From Heligmosomoides polygyrus polygyrus (lineage: Eukaryota; Nematoda; Chromadorea; Rhabditida; Heligmosomidae): a DNA stretch of 64,000 nucleotides. Under the pieces are notes generated by a model. The model was given only the letters and a program-made list of their open reading frames with translations, searched no databases and was not told the DNA's origin. The stretch lies in contig OX377202.1 in assembly GCA_947396885.1 (NCBI GenBank), forward strand, positions 30,495,407 to 30,559,406, written 5' to 3'. Positions 45,269 to 56,239 of this stretch are shown here, piece after piece. Numbering within the stretch: position 1 is the stretch's first letter; every line of letters starts with the position of its first letter. Position numbers and translations under genes: made by a program.

Positions 45269-48082
45269 TTATATAGATGTCAGATACCTATTTATGAGAG
45301 CTTTGAATTTTGCAATCTTCAAATCTAGAGGTACATTGTGTGCCCTTCTTAGATTCTCAAGCTCGATCCCAGCTTTGTTGACAAAAAACTTCTGCCTAAT
45401 GCTTCGCTTTGATCTTCTAATATGCACTTTACAGGAACCACCCCTTGTGATTGACGTTCTCAGTTGAAGTATCATATGTGGCTTAAGATCTGATTGACCA
45501 GACAAAATTTTGTATAGCATAATAAGGTCAAACTTCTTTCTCCTGCAAGCTAAGGTCTCAATTCCTAAGTTGAAATTACGAGCATTACTGCATGGTATTC
45601 TATCATAACTAAATCCTACACACCTAACAAAGATTTTCCGGGTAAAATTGTTTTGAACCCTTTCTAAAACTTTTGTAGTGCTCAGTTTGTGTGGGCTAAA
45701 AATCACCGTCCCATACTCCAATAGTGGTCTGACGTATGTCTTGTATGCTTCCAGAAGGATGCGCGGATTTTTTGTTGTAAGGCCTCTGAAGATCCTATGC
45801 ATCGTAATTGTTGCTTGACGTGCTATTCTCATGCAATGCTCATCAAAAGAGAGGTCCTCCTTTACCAAAAATCCAAGATCAGTGATCTGCTGGACCTCCT
45901 CAAGCTCTAGGTCATCAATCCTATACTTAAAATTCATTATATTCTGACCAATGTGGAGGACTTTCGTCTTCTCCTTAGATAATGGGAGGCCCCAATTTAA
46001 TGACCAGTGATATACATCATCCACCGCCTTTTGCAGAATATCTTTATCTGACCTAGAATGCACAGGAAGGTATAGTTTAAGATCATCAGCAAAGGCAGTG
46101 CACTTAACTCCGTTACTTTTCACAATTTCGGGTAATTCGTAGGTGAAAATGTTGAACAGCACTGGCGAAAGGACTCCTCCTTGAGGAACCCCACTAATAA
46201 CGTGTCTTGGCCTCGAAAACTTTGAGTTAACCCTAACAGTATATGTCCTGTTAGTCAGGAATGATCTGATCCAAGAAACAATCCTAGGATGTATGCCTAC
46301 TTCATTCAATTTTATTAACAATTTGTTGTGAGAGACCCTGTCAAAGGCTTTAGCAAAGTCTATATATACAACGTCTACCCCTGCTCCTTCATCATGAGCT
46401 GTGGTCCAATCGTTAATGGACTGCAGCATGGCAGTCACTGTTGACTTGTTCTTTTGAAAACCATGCTGAGAGTCCGAGATGATGCCATTATCCTCTAAAT
46501 GACGTACTATCTTCTTTTTAAGTATCTTCTCGAATACTCTTGCAAAGATTGACGTAATACTAACCGGCCTATAATTATTAGGATCAGAATGTGGAGCTTT
46601 TTAGGAATAGGGGTCACAATGGATGTGCGCCACCTTTTCGGCACCTCTGCTCTCATGAAACTCAAATTGAATATTTGTGTAAGAGGCCCTGCTATAATTG
46701 GAGCAACCTGCTTAATGAATTTTAGTGGGATGTGGTCAGGCGTATCAGAAAAAGACTTAGGCCATTTGCAAAGAAGCGAGAGAACTTCTTCCTCGTAACA
46801 CCAAACCGAATCATTCAACAAAGGAAATCTGGGAGACACCTCAGAAGGACCAACATCCATGTCAACATGAAATGCTTTTTGGAATACCTCAGCTAATACC
46901 TCAGCTTTATCTTGATCCGTTTTTGCCAAATTACCGGCATGCTTAAGAGCTCCGCTAATACCTGTTTTGACCTTCAATCGAAAGTTAAGAAGCCTATAAA
47001 ATGATTTCTTATCTCCAGACTGAATGGCCCTTTTTTCGACAGCATTATTGAACTTCCTCATTTTACGATCAAGTGTTACACTTAATCTTTTGTAAGTATC
47101 CCAATCCTAGGGCTACCGCGTATTTTCACCATGTTCCAGGCTCGAGTTTTTTCTCAGCTAGTCTTTCCAAGTAGTTAGGAAGGCAAGTTTTATCAGGTTT
47201 TGATATTCTGAACGGTACAAAGAGATTTAGTGTATGCTCTAGAACAGCAATGAACAGTTCATATTTTTCATCCACCGAGTTTACACTATTAAGTGAACCA
47301 TAAAAATCAACATTCTTTAAATAGTTTAAAATTTTACCAAAGTCAGCATTCTTAAAGTCTCTTACAAGTCTTTTGCTGACAGCCGTTGAAACTCTCAAGC
47401 GAAGCGCAAAATGAATGGAAGCATGGTCACTTTTACCAATAGGAGAACGAAGCTTAACCTCTTTAACCAGTTCCCTACTATTGGTTACCAAGAGATCCAA
47501 TATGTTGGATCCCAGGGTAGCTTCGGTAACTAACTGACAAGGATTCGTGGTCAGGCACATCTCCAGAAAAGACCTGCCTGACGAACTGTTAGCACGCGGA
47601 CCATTAGCATGAGACCACTGAATATCTGGAAGATTAAAGTCGCCCAATATCATACATATATGATTGCAGCCCACCAAGTCGGTAATGACCTTAATTAGTT
47701 GACCTAATTTGGCGGACGAACAAACTGGAGCCTTGTATACTAAAACTACTCTGATGGTTTTCTGCTCTACAGTAAAATCTGCAGTAATAATTTCGTATCC
47801 TTCATCCACCGATTCATGAAAAACCAAAATAGGAGAGTAAATTTTCTTAACAAATAGTGCAACTCCCCCTCCGCGTTTATTTACCCTGTCACATCGTAAT
47901 ACTTCATAGTGAGAACACCATTCACCAAATAAACAGCTGTCAAGAATTGAAGAAGAAAGCCAAGTCTCTGCTAATGCAACCAGACCAAAGCTGTTTTTTC
48001 TCACTAAGTAGCTTAGACTGTTCACGTTTTTGCAGAGAGATCGGATATTTGCATAAAGAGCTGAAAAATAAGCACCTGACAT
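45269..48082 (-). pseudogene. CR1 ORF2: endonuclease and reverse transcriptase
   Basis: The endonuclease (from MSGAYFSALYANIRSLCKNV at 48082) contains LVALAETWLSS, GGGVALFVK, ILGDFNLPDIQW and GKSDHASIHF, the residues expected of an AP-type nuclease. The reverse transcriptase has motif A VVYIDFAKAFDRVSH near 46370, motif B SGVPQGGVLSPVLFNIF near 46170 and the catalytic AFADDLKLYL near 46085, and ends RYLTSI at 45269. Frame changes near 47110 and about 46590 are the visible defects. Everything else is open, including the whole 389-residue last segment. Confidence 0.85.
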
Positions 48083-48302
48083 CCGATGAGTACCTAAATG
48101 TTTAAAGATTTAGCCGAACGGAGAGAAGGAGAACATCCATCCATGGCAACTGATTCAAAATTACGATGTGTCGATAGAGCGTTCTGACTTAAAGGAACAT
48201 TTTGACTTCTAGAAGGACTAGAATTGATATGAGGATAAATGCCAGCACGACCTCCGCGTTCAGCACGAATCCGCTCGCGCTCCCCTTTGGGTAGCGAGGG
48301 CC

Positions 48303-48986
48303 TTATGAAGACACCCTTTTTCGGCGGAAAGTGCTTGAGCTGGGGGCCCGCTTGAGTGCAAGAGCAACAAAGAACGAAGAAGGCAACAGAACCTTAAGCA
48401 ATCTGTCATATGATGGACTCGGTCGGCCCAAGCGATACACCGAAATGGGTGCACAATCAAGACCGAGGAAGTCTAACAACTGACGGACACAACTAAAATC
48501 ATGACCTATCCTATCGGAGCTCCTACCGCTCCTAAACTCCGGTACACCAGCAATAACTAACGATCGTCTGCGTTCAGACTCATCTTCATGCCTGTTTTGG
48601 ACAACAGCAGATGCATGTGGATAAGTAGCAGTAGAGAGAGAATTAACACCACTATCGATTACATGGCGGTGATCAGGAGAATCCTTATGCTCGAGTATCT
48701 TTCGAAGAGAGCAATTCTCTTCCTTAAGCACCTTAATCTCATTAGCCATATCACGAAGGCAGCTGGACAAGTCATCGCTACGCTTCACAACTGCTTCCAG
48801 TTCCTTCCTGCTTTTGAGAAGGACAGCAAGAACCGTACGAACATGGAGGGGCAAGGTATCGTCCTTGATCAACTGGCCCGCAGCTCGATCGAAATCCGTC
48901 GGTGTTGAAGGCGAAAGAGCCAGCTCGATCCTCCGTTTCTTTTGGCCATCCTGAAGTCTTACAGGAAAAACTGGAGTCTCTTCCAT
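48303..48986 (-). pseudogene. CR1 ORF1-like protein
   Basis: I place the start at MEETPVFPVRLQDG (48986); an in-frame extension to 49058 is possible. A central coiled coil (ELEAVVKRSDDLSSCLRDM, EIKVLKEENCSLRKIL) is followed by ERRRSLVIAGVPE and a DFLGLDC..ISVYRLGRP region, the layout of ORF1 nucleic-acid-binding proteins in CR1/L1-like LINEs. The frame breaks near 48345, and KGVFIRPSLPKGERERIRAE continues in another frame toward 48250. It is therefore probably defective by one frameshift. Confidence 0.65.
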
Positions 48987-49229
48987 AGTGACAAGGCTAA
49001 GGCAGCAACCAAAGTGATGTGGAACACGAATCGGAAAATAGACCTGAGCGAGTGGCAAGAAATCGAACTATTCGTGCTCTGCCACAGGAGTACTCGTGTA
49101 TCCGAATCTTAGCAGGGTGATCCCGAAGACGTCCAGAAGTAGATCCGACGTGCAGAATATCAGGAATGTAAGGCGATGGTATACCAGCATGCACAAGTGC
49201 GTTTAGAATGGCGTTGATTTCCTTCAAAA

Positions 49230-49665
49230 ATATAAAAGCAAATTATTAATGTGACGGAGCACAGGTACGTACATATCTGCGGATGAGAACTCCACCGATG
49301 GCGACTCATGCTGTGTAGAATGACTCGCTGAGCTGATGTGCCATCCATTTTCCATACTGATTTGTCTGCGCAATTCCATGTAAATGAACGGCGATGGTGG
49401 AATGTGACAGACAAACCTCTCTGCCAGTTCGCTTGTAGGTTGGATTGGATCTGACTGGATAGCTTCCTTCAATGCCTCGTTATCCACAACCTGAGGGCGA
49501 CCTTGACGTGTCGCCCATTCACCTTCTAGGAAAAAAAACCATCTCTGGTATAATGATAGAACTTTATCAGCAACGACGTTCGCTAAGTTGCAGTTAGATC
49601 TGCTGCTTATCTTCCTTTCCTGAAGTCGCACAGCAGGCAACTGGCATTCGGTAGTTTTGCTCGAT
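49230..49665 (-). pseudogene. Mariner transposase N-terminal fragment
   Basis: The minus strand has YQRWFFFLEGEWATRQGRPQV near 49530, then VDNEALKEAIQSDPIQPTSEL and AERF, typical of the linker and second helix-turn-helix of mariner transposases. It then decays (SASHSTQHE). No inverted repeats were found, and the catalytic domain is missing. Confidence 0.55.
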
Positions 49666-50177
49666 CATAGTTAATCTAAATATTTTGTTTTAAAGAATTA
49701 CGTAAAGGGAACGAATCTATTTAGAAAGATGGAATCAAAAACGCTTTTTGAATAAGTACAATTACAGGGGTTAAATGTTAATAATATCAGAGAAATAACA
49801 GCATACTTGCTTTTCCGAAAACCTATTAGAAACCAGCACTTGAAACAGCCTCCAATATGAACACTTCTCCGCCAGTATAAGTGATTTTCTCGCTAACGTG
49901 TAGGGTTCAACGAACATACCTCACGTCAAATGCTGCCAAGTATTCGGCTTTTTCCATGATGTAGAGGGTTTTCATCCTATGTGTCGGAGCGAGAACTTGC
50001 TTTCTTTACGTGCTTCTGTGGACCAAGTTTCCTTCGACCAAAAAACCCTGAAACTGATCAGAATGCGTTGCAGTTACTGCTAACTCGTCTCGGTAAATAA
50101 CCGCCTTCAACTTTCAAGAGAAGTAATCATCAAAAGTTAATTTTTTACAAATTTTAAACAGCTCAGTGTACAAATGG

Positions 50178-50250
50178 CGTGATTGGGAGGCGCAATTGGA
50201 GGCAGGCTGCGCACCCGACTCCAGCTTCTTGGTTCGGTCTCGCCCAGCCT
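50178..50250 (+). repeat. SINE head fragment
   Basis: It contains GGAGGCGCAATTGGAGG, then CTGCGCACCCGACTCCAG and CTTGGTTCGGTCTCGCCCAG. The same A-box / TGCACCC / TTCGG / CCAGCCTAAC order is seen in the other tRNA-headed repeats here. Confidence 0.4.
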
Positions 50251-50344
50251 AACATAGAATTCCTTTCCTTTTTAATCAGTGTACTTGGTAGCAAACCCCA
50301 CTGTCTTCTCTTTAGGCTAACCAGCAGAGGTCATTCGCCCGTGT

Positions 50345-50615
50345 CAGTTGTCGTCGTCTCGTTGATCATCGAGTTGCTCCAGCTGCTCCAGCGGCGTCTT
50401 CATTAGTCCCTGTTGCGTGCCAGAGTGCTCCAATGATCGTTCTCGCTCGAGGAACAGGAAGAGCGTCACACCGTTCCTGCTTTCACGAAGAAATAAGACC
50501 AATACGTTGGTGGGCGTCCTGGTGTTATCTTGACATCCCGAGGAATCTAGTCGGTGATGGCTCTCGTCCAGCAGGTGTCTGCGAAGCGCATTACATGATC
50601 GGAACACCCAATTTA
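50345..50615 (-). pseudogene. 5'-truncated RTE 3' end (copy C)
   Basis: About 270 bp match the 3' ends of copies A and B: the minus strand contains DESHHRLDSSGCQDNTRTPTN and ends in the CGATGATCAACGAGACGAC block. Only the last part of the ORF is present, as expected for a 5'-truncated LINE insertion. Confidence 0.75.
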
Positions 50616-50799
50616 CGTCGAGGCCATTATATAGGCAAGTCATCATCAACACCATTTTCATTGACTTTTCTCCCGTTTGATGGCGGGGTCTGCTCTTTTA
50701 GTCTGATGATTCTTCCGATGTGATGATTTTAATTCTTCCCATCAAATTCTTGATCTGGATGGCTATCTTCAAGTCAAAGAGAATCATATCTAGCAAAAG

Positions 50800-51500
50800 T
50801 TCCTTGACTTTCTGACTTCTCTGGACTTTTGTGGACTTCAAGATCCAGGCCAATCTTACAGACGGCGTCGGAAGGACGTGCCCATACCATCGGAGACGTG
50901 CTTTGCGCAACTTGTCAGCTATCGGAGAGACAACGAACTTTGTCGTATGGTGTCGTTGAGAACGCGGTCCAAACGTGTGACTCCAGTCCATCGTAGCATT
51001 TTCGTCTCCATTACACTGAGGCTGCTTTCAGTTCCATTCGTCAAGGGTTAACACTCAGCACCGTACATCGCTACTGGCCGCACGACTGCTCTGCAGATCT
51101 TCGACTTCAGGTGATCTGGTATCTTCCTATCGCAGAGCACGCCAGTCAGCGAACGCCACTTGGACCAAGCTGCACTCACGCGCGAGTTCACCAGTCATGA
51201 GATTGCCATCGGATGCTACTGCTGATCCCAGGTGCTTAAAAACCGAAGTGCGTGGGAGCTCGATGCCATTAACCTTGATGGACATCGCTATTGGGCGGAC
51301 GGATGCTCTATAAATCTTCGAATTGCGGTGCTTAGGTATTGCCTTGTCGCAGAGCACCGTTTGGACTAGGCGGCTCACGTGTGCATTCACCGGTTGTTTC
51401 TTTCTTCTATTCAGGTTGGTCCATGTTGTTGCAACGCGTATATAACGTCTCGCGGAGCGCATTCGAAGGCCTTCTCCAAGTCTAAGATGGCAAAATGCAC
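50800..51500 (-). pseudogene. RTE LINE fragment of another subfamily
   Basis: The minus strand carries motif A (ILDLEKAFECAPRDVIYALQ near 51490-51430), then MSIKVNGIELPRTSVFKHLG, SAVASDGNLMTGELA near 51200-51290 and IADKLRKARLRWYGHVL near 50880-50930. The order matches RTE reverse transcriptase but large parts are missing. It differs clearly from copies A to C. Confidence 0.7.
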
Positions 51501-51589
51501 CGGTTTAGTTCTTAAAGAGATTAATATTAGCATATACTTTGGCATTGGTCTCTGTTTTTTTTGTATGTCTCTTGCAGAAGACGACAGCC

Positions 51590-51745
51590 GGCGAGAAATC
51601 CACACTGATTAGTGAAGAGCTGGAAGATATTCCAGCATTATCTAAGCCAAATACGCATTCAAATTCCACGACATCTGCGTAGGAAGAACAGCGCATCCCA
51701 GAAGGGATTGCCTAAAGTTGTCCTCTATCCTTTTATCCTTGACGA
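51590..51745 (+). repeat. 5'-truncated SINE (body and tail only)
   Basis: AAATACGCATTCAAATTCCACGACATCTGCGTAGGAAG and GTCCTCTATCCTTTTATCC match the bodies of the SINE copies at 5490-5755 (minus) and 25957-26270. The tRNA-like head is absent. Confidence 0.5.
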
Positions 51746-52284
51746 AGTGAGTAGAGCGTAGATGCCCTGATTTTGTAAATGTCAATGCCTGTTTCGCTGG
51801 CCGCCTACAACCATTTAAGGAAACCTAATTAACGCCATCATTTATCCTTTGTCCTTCCAGTACTGGGCGAATTTAAACCCGCTGGATAACAGACAATGTC
51901 GAGAAAGGGTAAAATTGTGAGAATGGAACCACGAAACACTCCGTATACGCGTAGGCGAGGTAATTGTCCTTCAGACAAGCGACGTGTGCTGAAAGAAGTA
52001 TGGGAACCGTCATCTTGTTCACTCTCTTTTTGCCTCGCAATCACCATTCAATGCGTCGTTGAGCTTCATAACCACTGACGCTGGGGAAAACCGAAGGGCG
52101 GGCGCAAAAAGTCCTAAAAACTCCTAAATACCCGACGTGAAAGACACGTAAGTACATCGGGTGAAAACACTACACAGGCTCTTGAAGTGAGTGTTTAATG
52201 GGATTCAGTCATACGGCCAAGGAGCGGTAGAAGATCAAGAGTGGATAGCTCTAGGCTTTCAGTGACTTTATGTAGTTTCCTTCA

Positions 52285-52390
52285 GTATCTGGTGCGGAGA
52301 GCGCATGGTGCGCTGTTGAAGGGGCGCCGGCTGTCGCGTCAAGTCCTTGGTTCGGATTTCCCGCCCAGGCCAACCAAGCCTTTTATTTGT
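52285..52390 (+). repeat. SINE head fragment
   Basis: TGGTGCGGAGAGCGCATGG, GGCTGTCGCGTCAAGTCC and TTGGTTCGGATTTCCCGCCC follow in the tRNA-like order. The CCAGGCCAACCAAGCC block matches other copies. Confidence 0.45.
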
Positions 52391-52428
52391 CCGCAAGAGA
52401 ACAAGCTTTCAAACAACATATAACAATT

Positions 52429-52738
52429 TTGATCGCAACAAAACATCGTTGTGACAGCTTACTACCTCGATACCGGCCACCTGCGGCTTAATGAAACTGA
52501 TTTGAATTGTTTCTATCAAGACCATCAGCTTAACTGGTTCCATGCTGATATCAGCGGCCAGATCATCCCGGATACGGTTGAGTGCTGATCGGTCCCACGA
52601 GGTGTGGATGTTGCGTTCGATCAAACGGCGCCGGTGGTGTAGAGGCGTAGAGCATTCCCGCCCGGTCAGAGGGAGGTGCGGGTTCGAGTCCCGCCTGGCG
52701 CTAGAAGTTTTGATCGCAACAAAACATCGTTGTGACAG
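52429..52738 (+). mobile_element. 310-bp insert with tRNA-like unit, 31-bp terminal repeats and 15-bp target duplication
   Basis: CAACATATAACAATT occurs at 52414-52428 and 52739-52753, an exact 15-bp direct repeat. The 31-bp sequence from TTTTGATCGCAACAAAACAT to GTTGTGACAG occurs identically at 52427-52457 and 52708-52738. Between them lie about 170 bases of unrecognised sequence and, close to the distal end, a tRNA-like unit. A 15-bp duplication points to LINE-type retroposition; LTR elements make 4-6 bp. Confidence 0.65.
52628..52702 (+). tRNA. tRNA-like sequence, probably not a functional tRNA
   Basis: A 7-bp acceptor stem (GCGCCGG 52628-52634 with CTGGCGC 52695-52701, one G-U) and a perfect T arm (GCGGG-TTCGAGT-CCCGC, 52678-52694) are present. 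The A box TGGTGTAGAGG and B box GGTTCGAGTCC are consensus. The D stem is weak and the anticodon stem TTCCC/GGGAG encloses an 11-base loop, so no anticodon can be assigned. It sits inside the 310-bp insert. Confidence 0.4.
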
Positions 52739-52778
52739 CAACATATAACAATTCAGCAGGGTGATTTTGAATTCCAGA

Positions 52779-52820
52779 AAAAAAAACAGAAATGCTGCAA
52801 AATTTATGACTCAATCTAAT
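52779..52820. repeat. Solo mariner end
   Basis: GCTGCAAAATTTATGACTCAATCTAAT matches the right terminus of the mariner at 18041-19278 (GTTGCAAAATTTATGAGTCAACCTAAT). It may be an end left by deletion or by insertion of the neighbouring 310-bp element. Confidence 0.5.
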
Positions 52821-53246
52821 GTAGCCCATAGTGATTTCGATTCATCCGATATTCCTTCTTCACAAGCGTTCAACATCGGCAAAATCACAACCAAGTAACC
52901 AACCACTAAAATGGTGAGCTGGAATGTTAACAGAGAAAAGGCACTTTGTTTGTCCTGAAATACTTACCTGCGAAACTACCTGCGAAACTACTCTACTCAC
53001 CTGCGAAACGGGGCAGCAAGGAATAAGAGAGGACCACTTCCAGTGGTCCACCTATCTTTCGAGCACCCGCAATTGCAGCTCTTTAGTCCAAACTTTACGA
53101 GGACTTCGCAAATAAAAATTCGGCGTGGTTGCTATAAGTGCGCAAGGCAGTGGCGTTTTGTGAAAGCCGAGAGTGCACAAGATTTGATCCTTCTTTATTT
53201 ATATTTATTTTTATAATGCTTTAAATTATAGCAAATTAGGGTACAG

Positions 53247-53611
53247 AGGCATCAAACGGATTTGATCCGCTGTTGTTTCACTAATAAGAAAAGCAGAGCT
53301 TCGGCAACCGCTTTGATAACGGTACTTGCAAAGATCAAAGAATATTCTATGGATTCGCACTCTCCTGATGACGTAACCAAATGTATAGCGGCGCTTAGAA
53401 AGCATCTACCAAAATCATCTCGGTGCATTTGGAAGAGGTACGCGGTTGCACGAATGTAGTACAAATTCTGCAAAGAAACTTGCTAACCTTTCGTCCTCCT
53501 TCCATCTACAGATTCAGTGTCTGCCTACCAAACTGCCTTACAGGCTTCGAGCTGTTTGAACGTTTTGTAGACAGGCGGACTGATTTAAAAAGGCACCCTC
53601 CAAAACCTTAA
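53247..53611 (+). CDS. Candidate two-exon coding fragment, unknown
   Basis: Exon A 53247-53437 (acceptor GTACAG, donor AGAG|GTACGC) and exon B 53512-53611 (acceptor CATCTACAG, stop TAA) join in phase to a frame containing SRASATALITVLAKIKEYSM, DDVTKCIAALRKHLP and ELFERFVDRRTDL. The helical, charged composition looks protein-like, but I recognise no family. The 5' part is not found. Chance open frames are a real alternative. Confidence 0.22.
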
Positions 53612-54387
53612 TCTAAAGGTGATTGAATTTTCGGATTGCTCAATGGTTTCATCTGCTGTGGTAGGTTTCATCCGCTTGTTTAGCGCGGATCGAGAAATGT
53701 TTCAATTGCTGCCTTTGGGGTGATGATAAATACTTGTATTTTTGTGGTTTTTAAAGTGAGGAAGCGGATAAACTGCCCAAATAACGTGATACATATATAA
53801 ATACAAAAAGTCTAAATTTCAAAAATATTTCTGCCGAGGTTGTGCCCGACTAATGCGGATGATCTGCTTACAACTGATTATTTGGAAGTTTGCAGAACAT
53901 TGTTTAACTTTGGAAAACAATGCTTGACCTTGGCTGTAAATGTATGTGCTTTATTGTATGATATTGACTGTATGACGTTGCTACAATACATAGCTTTTTA
54001 AGTCTAACTCTCGGTCTCACACTCACTCGCGCGAAGCACGAGCGCTTCACATGAAAGAATGAAAGCTCATTGTCAGTTTTACTAGAGAAAATCAAATGTT
54101 TGTACGCAAACATTGACTATTTGACAAATCGGTTCGAATTTTCAATTCGAACTTTTTTTCAAAAAGAGCGCCAAGAAATTCTTGTCTCAAACGGCTGAAA
54201 AGCTCGTCCTCTGTGCAATAACTATTGAAGTGCGTTCACGCATAACAATATTTCTTTCAGAAATGTTCCAACAAAAAGAGCCGGACACAAATGGTTTGAT
54301 CAAACGATGAGGTTGATCTTTCTATTCCACCACCTTCCTGTGCACATTTCATGACTTAGGAACACGATTGAATATGGAAGGCGGAGA

Positions 54388-54433
54388 GCATTAGAGTGCT
54401 CTCCTACTTTCAACAAGGAGAGCATTCTAATGG
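54388..54433. repeat. 17-bp hairpin, one mismatch
   Basis: GCATTAGAGTGCTCTCC (54388-54404) pairs with GGAGAGCATTCTAATGG (54417-54433, ending TGC-like) around a 12-base loop. It stands just upstream of a SINE copy. Confidence 0.5.
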
Positions 54434-54476
54434 CTAATAGGACATTCATCTGGGCAAACTAGCAAACAACTCGTCG

Positions 54477-54715
54477 CGTGGTGGTGCAGTCGGAGCAGGC
54501 GCGACTGTCGCGTGCACCCAGTTCAAGGTTCCTGGTTGGAGCTTCCTTCCATACCTTCAGGAATGGTGAAGCAGCATGTGTAGCTTGAGAAGGGCAAAAC
54601 GCCGATTTGTCCATCGGCGAACCACTTCAGACCATTATACAGATCAAATACGCACTCAATCTGCCTCTACGACATCCCGTAGAAGTACAATAGAATCTGA
54701 GACCCTCCTTAAGGG
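54477..54715 (+). mobile_element. tRNA-headed SINE copy
   Basis: The head reads GTGGTGGTGCAGTCGGAGC, CGCGTGCACCCAGTTCAAGG and TTCCTGG. The body has CAAATACGCACTCAATCTGCC and TCTACGACATCCCGTAGAAG. The distal GTCCTCTATCC tail is diverged or lost. Confidence 0.55.
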
Positions 54716-54719
54716 GGAT

Positions 54720-55870
54720 GGTTAACGTCGTCCGTCGTCTCGTCTGTCTTGCCCCTTCCTATCAGCAATTCTGTCATTCATCCTGATCAAGCCTCGAGTC
54801 AGAAGAAATGGTGCCGTTGTAGTTGAAAGGCGCACCCTGCCCCGAGAGTCGCAGACCAGCACATTGCACCGTGGGTCAGTAAAGATTAGAAGTCTGTTCT
54901 GTAGGTCTTCAACTTCAGGTACTCTGGTATATTAACGTCGCAGAGCACATTGGACAAAAGACAATTTGGGTATACATAGGGTTTGCAATCACGCGTGAGT
55001 TTACTTCAGCTTTCAGATTGCCATCATACGCTATATCTAATTCCAGTTAAGTTTCATACTTAGAAACCGTAGCAGACGTAAGCTTAGAGTCATCAAATCA
55101 GGGTGCAAACCGTATACCTCAATCGTTAAGTGCTCAGCTATTTTGACGTCATAGTTCAGTCCTTACATCGCCGAGCGGTTACACCAAGCTCCCAGATGCC
55201 GCTAGGCTTCAATTTTTATTTCTATGTGAGAAAGTGCTGCATGCCAGCATAAAACAACGTTCAAGTGATGTTTCTAAAGACTCCGTGATTTGACATCCAT
55301 AACGATAAAAGAAAAAAGTGAGGGGGAGGCAGAACCTTCTCGTGACCCAAAAAAAAGCGTGAACTCGAGGTGTCTGCTATAGTCCCCATTTCATTTTGTG
55401 GAGAAGACCATCCGTATTCACTCTGTGCTCCTAAGACGCCGCTTCGAAAGACCCACTGTGGTAGCCCGTAGCCTGTGCGGCTGTGTCACAGGTGCCGCAG
55501 CAGATTTGAAGTCACACTGATTGTTGTAGAGAGTGACGACATCAACATTTTGTTCGTCGACGAATTGCTTAAACGACTTGAGGCTGTTTTAAAGCAATCG
55601 ACTTCATTTGTAGCTTGTACTCTCTACGAGCTTCCCTCAATTAAGTCCAATAAGCGTACGGTAGTCCGACTTATCCTTACAAAATGAAATGTGGAAAACT
55701 CAAACGATGATCAAATGTCATATGTTATACTGGGTGACCTAATTTTTTTTTGCAAAGACATAACCGCCGTTAAAGAATGAGTAGGTTATCCTCAAACGAC
55801 CACAGCAGGTCATTCTGAAGTCTTCGATGATTAATATCCTCACCGCACAAGCAGTGCGACATGGCCTCCC
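54720..55870. other. No gene assigned
   Basis: Short ORFs only. Parts near 54890-55240 contain GCAGAGCAC, ATCACGCGTGAGTTTAC and AGATTGCCATC words that also occur in the RTE fragment at 50800-51500, so a decayed RTE copy is likely but the translation is too broken to delimit. Confidence 0.35.
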
Positions 55871-55880
55871 GCACCTCACG

Positions 55881-55882
<2 letters not shown>

Positions 55883-55914
<32 letters not shown>
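55883..55914 (+). repeat. (CT)n microsatellite
   Basis: About 16 uninterrupted CT units. On the minus strand it creates an artificial RERERE frame. Confidence 0.9.
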
Positions 55915-55922
<8 letters not shown>

Positions 55923-56239
55923 CGCCGCACCATTCGTTTCATGTATGTAACCGCGTCTCAGCAGCGAGTACGAGACTAAATTTCGTAAGCTTATATAATG
56001 GCTCTTGAAACGGAAAATATCCCTATATCACGTATCACATGAAACGGGATGAGCTGAACATATTTCTCCGAGATCAGTAATTTCTTGTTGAAAGATGTTG
56101 GGCTAGAGCCTGCTTCCGTAACAGCCAATGCAATGGAAGCCTGTGCGCAATTTGGGGTTTCCCTTCATTTTTCCACTCGAGTCTGAGCATGCTGAGTCGA
56201 AGCTCAAAACAATTTGAACTGCATTCCACTAGAAGGATT

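Larger units (their letters stand above)
45131..49060 (-). mobile_element. CR1-type LINE, nearly full length
   Basis: About 3.9 kb with ORF1, endonuclease, reverse transcriptase and a 3' microsatellite-like end of ATT/ATA units (45131-45155 on the + strand). Only a few frameshifts interrupt it, making it the youngest-looking LINE in the window. Its 3' end abuts an old RTE remnant, suggesting insertion into it. Confidence 0.85.

Noticed and set aside
55739..55942. Arg-Glu repeat protein on the minus strand
   Set aside because: It is generated by the (CT)n microsatellite at 55883-55914.
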